Position numbers and translations under genes: made by a program | Assembly (NCBI GenBank): GCA_963576785.1 | Contig: OY756146.1 | Coordinates: 310,001-374,000, forward strand | DNA length: 64,000 nt | From: Chlorophyllum brunneum | Taxonomy: Eukaryota > Basidiomycota > Agaricomycetes > Agaricales > Agaricaceae | Direction of reading: 5' to 3' | Notes under the pieces: generated by a model | What the model was told of the DNA's origin: nothing | Databases searched by the model: none | Seen by the model: only the letters and a program-made list of their open reading frames with translations | Shown: positions 58,197 through 64,000 of the stretch, piece by piece | Numbering within the stretch: the stretch's first letter is position 1 | Layout of the letters: every line of letters begins with the position of its first letter

Positions 58197-60788
58197 CCCA
58201 GTTTGCAGATCAGTGTCACACCTTCTGATTCAGTCTCAAACATTGGATCTTGTCCGGTTTCACAGAGTGTATCTCAGGCCAATTTGCCTCGACAACCAGT
58301 CCGACAACTTATTGATGCTCAGCTCAGCTCATGGACTTCTGAGAAGCAGCAACGCTTCGAAAATTGCCTTGCTCGACTGACTGCATCTGCTGGATTACCT
58401 CTCTCTTGGGTTGATAATCCAGAGTGGGTTTCTTTTGTAGATGATTTCATACCTGCAGCTATCTCACCTTCTCGAAATGTCCTTGCACATCACCTCATTC
58501 CTACCCTCCTTTCTAAGATCTGCCTCTTCAATCGATCAATTGTCCATGGGCAGATAGTATCCCTTCAAGCTGATGGTTGGACAGGCCTCAATCATTGGCA
58601 CCTTATTGTATTGATGATTATCAAAGCCTGCGAGGTGAGTCTTATCTATTGATTGTGAAATGTTTACTAATATACTGGCATGGCAATCTGGACAGGTTTT
58701 TACAGTCAAGGTTTATGATGCATCAAATAAACGAAAGACTGTGGAGAATATGCTTGAGATTGTAGAGCTGGTTTATCAGGAACTCATCACAGAATGGAAG
58801 GTTATTGTTGCCTCTCTTGTTACAGATGCATCTGGGGAAGCATTAAAGTCACGGTGCCTCTTTTCTCGAAATCATCCTGAAATCATTGTGCTTGATTGCT
58901 ACTCTCATCTGGTGTACTCACTGAGGTAGGATAATATATTTACTTTGATCACAAACTATGAATGATATACCCATTTTGTTGGAGGTTGATCGTGCCACAG
59001 ATTTAATTGCCTGGATTCGAAGTAAGACCCTTCTTCTAAGTCTTATCCAAGAGAAGTATGTAGGCAATCACAATGGGAGAACCAAATCTGTCCTTCAGGC
59101 TGTGCTTACATGGTGGACCTCTCATTATATGGCTTTAACTTGTCTTATGGAGCTGCGATAGACACTCATTAGTGTCATTACTGATGATCTAGCAAAGCCT
59201 CGGGCCCAGCGCAAGGTTATTCAAGGAAAAAAAGATGTCCAAGACCATGCACTTCATATGACTACTATTATTCAAGATGCAATATTCTGGCACTCTATTC
59301 TGTGGTGAGATCTGAACCTGAACTGTTCCCAACTTGTCTAATACTTGTTTGTAGTGTTGTTTGTCATCTCCATCCACTTGCCATTGCTGCCAACATCATC
59401 CAGTCTGCGGGATGCCATCTAGACACTGTCTTGATGATGTTTGCACATCTGGTTATTCAGTACCACTCTGAACTCACAAAGGAGGAAGATCTTGGACCAT
59501 GCAATGCAATTATCAATAGCATCGAGAAGCGCTGGGCCAAGGCTGATCAAGAAGTGTTTATTGGCGCTGTTCTTATCAACCCTCTCTATGGACCTGAAGT
59601 CTTCTCTGCTCAGCAGAGGTTTAATCTTTCAGTCATCACAAATCTCTTATGTCGACTTTGGACTCGCTTCTATGGGGCTCCTGCACCTACCAATCTTGGA
59701 ATTCAGATCAGGCACTTCTATGCTGAGGAGGGCATGTTCTCAAATCTTAAGGAACAGTGTAATATTGAGAAACGGAGTGCTACCGCTGAAGTAAGTCAAG
59801 TTCATACTCATAATACATGAATTCTCTCTCATACATCATTTAGAAACGTATGGAAGATCCCATGCTTGTTCTGCAGGCATTTCTTATCCCAAGGCAGCCC
59901 GATCTGGAGTTGATCTTGCTTGCATGTCGTCTTTTCGCTGTAGCTGCCAATTCAGCATCATGTGAACGCTTGTTTAGTGTCTTTGGCAATACTCTGACCA
60001 AACTCCGTAATCGGCTAGGCACCAACACCATGTGTGCACTAGCAGAACTCAAGATGTATGTGAAAGATGAACATCGCCAGAATCTCAATCTGAAAAGGCG
60101 AATACAAAGGCATTTTGGGGAGCGGAGACAAGCTCCAAGCCAAGGTTCAGTGCTACCAGATGCAGGTGAGCGATTATTAACTAGTATGACTACGCATACA
60201 GGTCAACTCATTAATTAATTCTCACATAGGTGCTACTTCTATGAATACGAATGAAACAGCACCTTCCACTACTGCTAGCACCTTTGCTCAGGTCGGAAAC
60301 AGGGCTACCCCCATCTATAACCCACCCGAGTCAGACTTTCGTCGGATTGTCATGGCTAATGGGGAACTTGCACAGGAAGCCAACCTCGACCTAGAGCCCA
60401 TTGGCCCAACTAGTAGTCAGCGGGCAGCTGCTATACCAATTTTGACACTCTTTGACATGAAGGCGTCATTCTGGACCGAAAGGTTGAAGTCTTCAGGGAC
60501 ACGGGGCTACACAGAGGAACTTGCTGTATACGAGATGTTGGATATTGATACGAACGGTGATGAAGAGGGAGCAGAAGACGGCGCAATTGAAGTCGATCGG
60601 TCTACTCAGGAAATCTTGCTCTGATTATCTGTATTATGTAACAAAATCATTACCTGATTTGGTAACGACTGTCCTTCCAAGCGAAATTCCCATGACCCAC
60701 CAAAAGTTACTGGTTATTTAACTGCGGTTATAACCAATAACTGGTTATCGTAACTAGGCATAACTAGTCATTAACCGGAACAATACTG

Positions 60789-61313
60789 GTAACTATGCCC
60801 TTGACTAGGTTCTTGCCATGGTTCCGTTTCTCAAGTAACGTCAACCCGTCGAAAGCAAGCTACGGAGAGGCCTCCATTATCAAATTCACCTTCAGTGTTT
60901 ATCTATCCTTCTGACCCTACCACACACGAAATCAGATATCGCTCCCATTCCCAGATTCCGCACTTTTCTTTCAGAAACTGGAATAGACTCCGTATCCAAA
61001 GGTTTTGTCGCACACCACTTCCTAGGTTCAACACATAAGTCATTCGCTGTCGAACGGGATCTCGAACGTGCAGTAGGTGCACAACCGATTTGGGATCCAC
61101 CAGCACCCTGGTCGACAGCAAGACACATTGACCTTTTCCATACACAATGCTCTAAACTTATTCCAACACCAGAGAACGACAACTCCTGTGGTTAACTAGA
61201 CATTACAGGTAAGATTATCTCAAATCATTCGAATCGGGAACTGGAAACGCCAATAAGGATACTCTATTAAGCCGTACCAGAGAATTGCAACAGTCGTAAA
61301 TTCTGCGCTGTGA
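60789..61313. other. Spacer, second copy of the FunK1 B - GPI8 interval
   Basis: Homologous to 37456-38144 but without the stretch matching 37682-37854. No supported gene. Confidence 0.6.
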
Positions 61314-62296
61314 TCAGGGCCGGAAAACCCATGTCGTAGTTACACCCAGGAGTGCAAGTCCACCCCATAGTCCAAGTGTCCGTAGGTCGGATATGTACAC
61401 ATCTTCTCTCGATGGGGTGAAAGGCGCTGGAGTGCGGGGTGCCGGTAGTGGTCCAGCCACGTCGAAAGTCTCTCCTGCTGGTGGAGTTTCAAGTATCGGA
61501 TGGTAGTCGTCTGACGCGTCGGGAGGTGTGACCTCTGCCTGGGAAACACCACCAAAGAAGTCCGTAATCAGGGCGTTGTTGAGTGAGCGCCGGAAGAGGT
61601 CGCTTCGCACACCGGGATGGGAGTTGATTTTGGAGGGATCATAGTTGTTGAACTAGTAGTTAGAATTAGTGAAGCCATGTTGAAGCTCAAATCCAGAGAC
61701 AGACCAGGTCTTGCATAGTCATCTGACTCGTTTTGTTGATTCCTTCCATGTAATCAAGAATGTAATGTGTGTAAGCGTCGATAACAGCTACTCCGATGTC
61801 GTTGTCGTTCGCATACTGGAAGAGTATGAGCGTCGTCAAAAAATGACGTGGAATAATATACGCACCGAATAAGAGTTCTCACCAAGCTCCGAAGATCCTG
61901 TGGCGAGGATGTTGGGAGAGTAAAACTTGGAATACATAGTGTTTGCCTGGCAGGTATCAATCATGAAGAAAATTTCATTGTATCTGCCGAGGCAAAATAA
62001 GCTATCGACAAGAGCGATAAAAATGATGAAAATGGCGCACCGCTTCTTTTGGTACATCTGCTCGAACGCGTCTGCGATATCAAATGCACTGATCTCTTCA
62101 TTGTCTTGGAATTTGAGGAATTCATTTCCGCCGTGTCCCGTCATGTAAACGAATATGTTGGAACGTTCATCTGATAGAAGACGCTTAGAACGAGGTACGG
62201 AAGCATCCATTCGGCCTGCGGAATCATGCATGTCAGCACAAGTAGACCAGCACCAGATAGAAACGACACACCAGTTAAGACTCGGGTGAAGTTCTC
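61314..62296 (-). pseudogene. GPI8, truncated second copy
   Basis: Exons 4 to 7 of GPI8 and the last bases of exon 3 are nearly identical to 38145-39126, including [10 protein letters not shown] and MIDTCQANT. Everything upstream is lost: signal peptide, exons 1-2 and most of exon 3. The break falls in the ENFxRVLTG segment, where the sequence changes to FunK1. Without a start and signal peptide it cannot make transamidase. Few differences from the intact gene imply a recent duplication. Confidence 0.92.
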
Positions 62297-63930
62297 CAAG
62301 GAGGAGTTCCTAAGTTGTCTCAAGGACGCGGTGAAAGGTTTGTATCTATCTCTTCGAACTGGTCTTCCCGGAAACTGATTAATCAGATCATGAGCGATTG
62401 TACTAGGCGGGTGTGGTGCATCGCGACATTAGCAACAACAATATTCTGATCTCGGCCAGTGGCAAAGGCCGTCTAATCGACTTCGACCACAGCAAGATCA
62501 CTACTCGCACTAAGTCGTCGCCGTCATGTTCTGAATCACTCCCACCAGACAAGCGTGATATCCTTTCGACATATTTGGGTCGGAGAGTCCTGGAGCTTTC
62601 TGGGCGGCGGTATGGTGGTGGGCTTGGCTATCTCGGGGCGGTAGAAGATGCCTGGGGTTTCTGGGGTGGTGGTATGAAAACGGCTGCTGATCTTGGATGG
62701 ATTGACGAGGTCGGCTATTGTTGTCAGTGAAATGGACGGTGGCTGACCACTTCTGCTAGCCGTATGGGATCCCCGATTTCGGCAAGCGTCAAGTGAGGCA
62801 TGGTTATATCACGGTGAGCTGTTCAATCAAATACCTCGCATCTGACAAATCTCATACCCCATTCAGGACACTCCCCCTTTCGAGAGAGGTCGTCCGCCAT
62901 GAAGAGTCCAATTTGGAATATGATATCCGCAAATGCCACTCCCTCATATATATCGGGAAACCCTAACAATTCGGTCAAGTCCAGAACACCGATATGCAAA
63001 TTTTGGTCACATATGTGAACAATAGGCGATGACACCGTGAAGTCGTACTGTTGCAGCCAGCCACACTGTTCTCCCCAAGGATCTAAAGGATGAAGGAATA
63101 TGACCTCGTGGAATGGGAAAGGCTCGTTAGGCGATGGATACAGTCGTTTGAGGGGCGATTCATTGGTAGCTGATTGCCATGATGGGATGGCCATAGCAGA
63201 TATGTGGCCTTTCATAAGCTGGAAGCTGAGGCTGGATGCAGAAGCACACACGGCTATCCATGACGCTGAGTCACTCTGGTGGGTCCTGGTGTATATCACT
63301 CTCAAGTACGATGGACCCGGAGGAACAAAGCGGAAGTTGTCCAAAGAGCTGCAAGAACTGATGCTCCACCTATTCTATGACTATGACCACTCACTGCGTG
63401 CCAAGCAAAAGATCTTCGACACAGAAAATCAGAACAGGAACCTGGAAGATTTACTGAAGCATATCAGCCCATATTTCGACAGCCTGAAAGGCCTCATACG
63501 AGACTGGCACAAGGTCCTTCGGATTGCGTGGACCTATCGCAGGGGGTTAGAAAACCCTTACCCACACAGCGTCATATGCAAGGTCCTGGACACAGCTATT
63601 GCACAGATTGATGTGGCTGAGGAGGCTGCTAAGTGGGGTGATCTCACGAAAGCCGAGCAGATCCGTAGGGAGAGATACCGGAAGGATACAGAGACAGCGA
63701 TTCACCGACAAATGACAGTCCATGCAGTTTTGGCGCAACAAACTTCGGAACGAGGTTTAAGCAACAAGCTCTCAATTATCTCCACTACCACTGGCGCTAC
63801 CGCCTCTGTTCTGGCCTTGAATTCTGACGGTCCATCTCTGAATGATACATGGCCTCGACCCACATCGAAAACTCCACTCCGATCTTCTGCAGAGCTTCCC
63901 CAGAAGAAAAAGAGTCGTCATTGTTTGTAG
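62297..63930 (+). pseudogene. FunK1 copy E, 3' fragment of C type
   Basis: Starts at KEEFLSCLKDAVK, so it lacks the N-terminal two thirds. It keeps the kinase loop VVHRDISNNNIL, with the same TAG (62404) before it as copy C, LIDFDHS and the family tail. It shares the 326-bp insert. The end part (63100-63930, 276 codons open) gives the same protein as 44009-44839. The kinase-loop exon instead differs from C at about 15 of 105 residues. It does not have the 1-bp deletion of copy C near 43233. Ends with the SRHCL tail and stop at 63930; the window ends 70 bp later. Confidence 0.9.
62882..63207 (-). other. Inserted fragment in FunK1 E
   Basis: Same 326-bp insert and cctttc flanks (62876-62881, 63208-63213) as in copy C. 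It shows that C and E descend from one already interrupted gene. Confidence 0.65.
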
Positions 63931-64000
63931 GACATATTTAACATTTTCTTTTTGTTCTACTGTTTTGCCCTGTTCCTGCTGGAATCGTCTTCGGCAACCT
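63931..64000. other. Window end, 3' flank of FunK1 E
   Basis: Diverges from the 3' flank of copy C soon after the stop codon. The last bases (tgttcctgctggaatcg) differ from all other units. Confidence 0.4.

Larger units (their letters stand above)
50149..60624 (+). pseudogene. hAT transposase, split by Copia-3 and carrying stops
   Basis: The N-terminal exon (50149-50440) holds WWKDKYHVHPA and a BED-like zinc finger start (VKVYCKRCFDDHI). After a short intron the next exon (50499-50832) completes it (GWIRGHVKTVHHHL). Copia-3 follows, and the frame continues in phase at 58202. Then: DUF659-like domain with SLQADGWTGLNHWH and LVTDASGEA (58550-58860), DCYSHLVYSL, and the C-terminal hAT dimerisation domain SASCERLFSVFGNTLTKLRNRL split here as SASCERLFSVF and LTKLRNRL (59960-60020). 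The C-terminal exon is 60241-60624. Introns are 50441-50498, 58635-58695 and others. TGA 50513 and TAG 59159 break the frame. It would cut and paste the element; no longer able to do so. Confidence 0.9.
49743..60788 (+). mobile_element. hAT DNA transposon interrupted by Copia-3
   Basis: 8-bp target duplication gtaactat (49735-49742 and 60789-60796), present once in the sister copy at 37456-37463. Ends: (T)CAGTGTTGGGC at the left and ...GAACAATACTG at the right, giving imperfect inverted CAGT(G/A)TTG tips. A 14-bp subterminal inverted repeat ttaatgactagtta lies at 49784-49797 and, inverted, at 60761-60774. Without Copia-3 the element is about 3.7 kb. 8-bp duplications and CAGTG-type ends are typical of hAT. 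Confidence 0.92.
41478..62297. repeat. Segmental duplication, copy 2 (FunK1 C, FunK1 D, truncated GPI8), with insertions
   Basis: Same gene order as 29265-39126. Insertions private to this copy: a 326-bp fragment in C, a 198-bp solo LTR at 45609 and the hAT element at 49743-60788. It ends inside GPI8 exon 3, where it is joined to FunK1 E. Confidence 0.88.

Noticed and set aside
1..64000. CRISPR arrays, bacterial operons or tRNA genes
   Set aside because: The window is eukaryotic with spliced genes; no regular spacer array and no cloverleaf sequence was seen by eye. A tRNA scan was not possible.

Overview
The window looks like nuclear DNA of an agaricomycete-type basidiomycete. Coding exons are split by very short introns (about 46-60 bp). 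FunK1-type fungal protein kinases occur in tandem. GPI8 and an HCNGP/SAP30BP-like gene have typical fungal exon structure. The transposons are Copia, a chromodomain-carrying Gypsy element and hAT. I cannot name the species.

Region 1 (1-25343) is a nested transposon island. A decayed Copia element (Copia-1, 5' end outside the window) runs to 6786 and carries a 301-bp solo LTR of another family. A 711-bp scrap of a broken gene follows, then a second Copia of the same family on the minus strand (Copia-2, 7498-24125). Copia-2 is split by a 9.8-kb Gypsy chromovirus (9969-19793) with a perfect 5-bp target duplication. About 6.4 kb inside that Gypsy element, from mid-gag to the middle of its 3' LTR, is inverted. 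The island ends with the 5' end of a different Copia element (24126-25343).

Region 2 (25344-29350) holds weak coding remnants and a cystathionine gamma-synthase pseudogene (one G-run frameshift, one TGA).

Region 3 (29387-49583) is a FunK1 kinase array: copies A and B, then the divergent pair GPI8 (minus) and HCNGP-like (plus), then copies C and D. A, B and D can be spliced to complete proteins of about 987, 1052 and 1055 residues; C is a pseudogene. A-B-GPI8 and C-D-GPI8' are two copies of one segmental duplication (about 29265-39126 and 41478-62297).

Region 4 (49743-60788) is an hAT transposon inserted in the second duplicate. Its 8-bp target duplication is present once in the first duplicate. 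A full-length 7.36-kb Copia (Copia-3) has inserted into its transposase gene, with a perfect 5-bp target duplication.

Region 5 (60789-64000) is the truncated second GPI8, fused directly to the 3' half of a C-type FunK1 pseudogene (copy E).

Most element reading frames are broken by stops that look like C-to-T changes in CGA codons when the Copia copies are compared, which fits cytosine methylation or RIP-like decay. Host genes here serve GPI-anchor attachment in the ER, nuclear regulation or splicing, sulfur amino-acid synthesis (now dead) and signalling by an expanded fungal kinase family; I see no pathway linking them.
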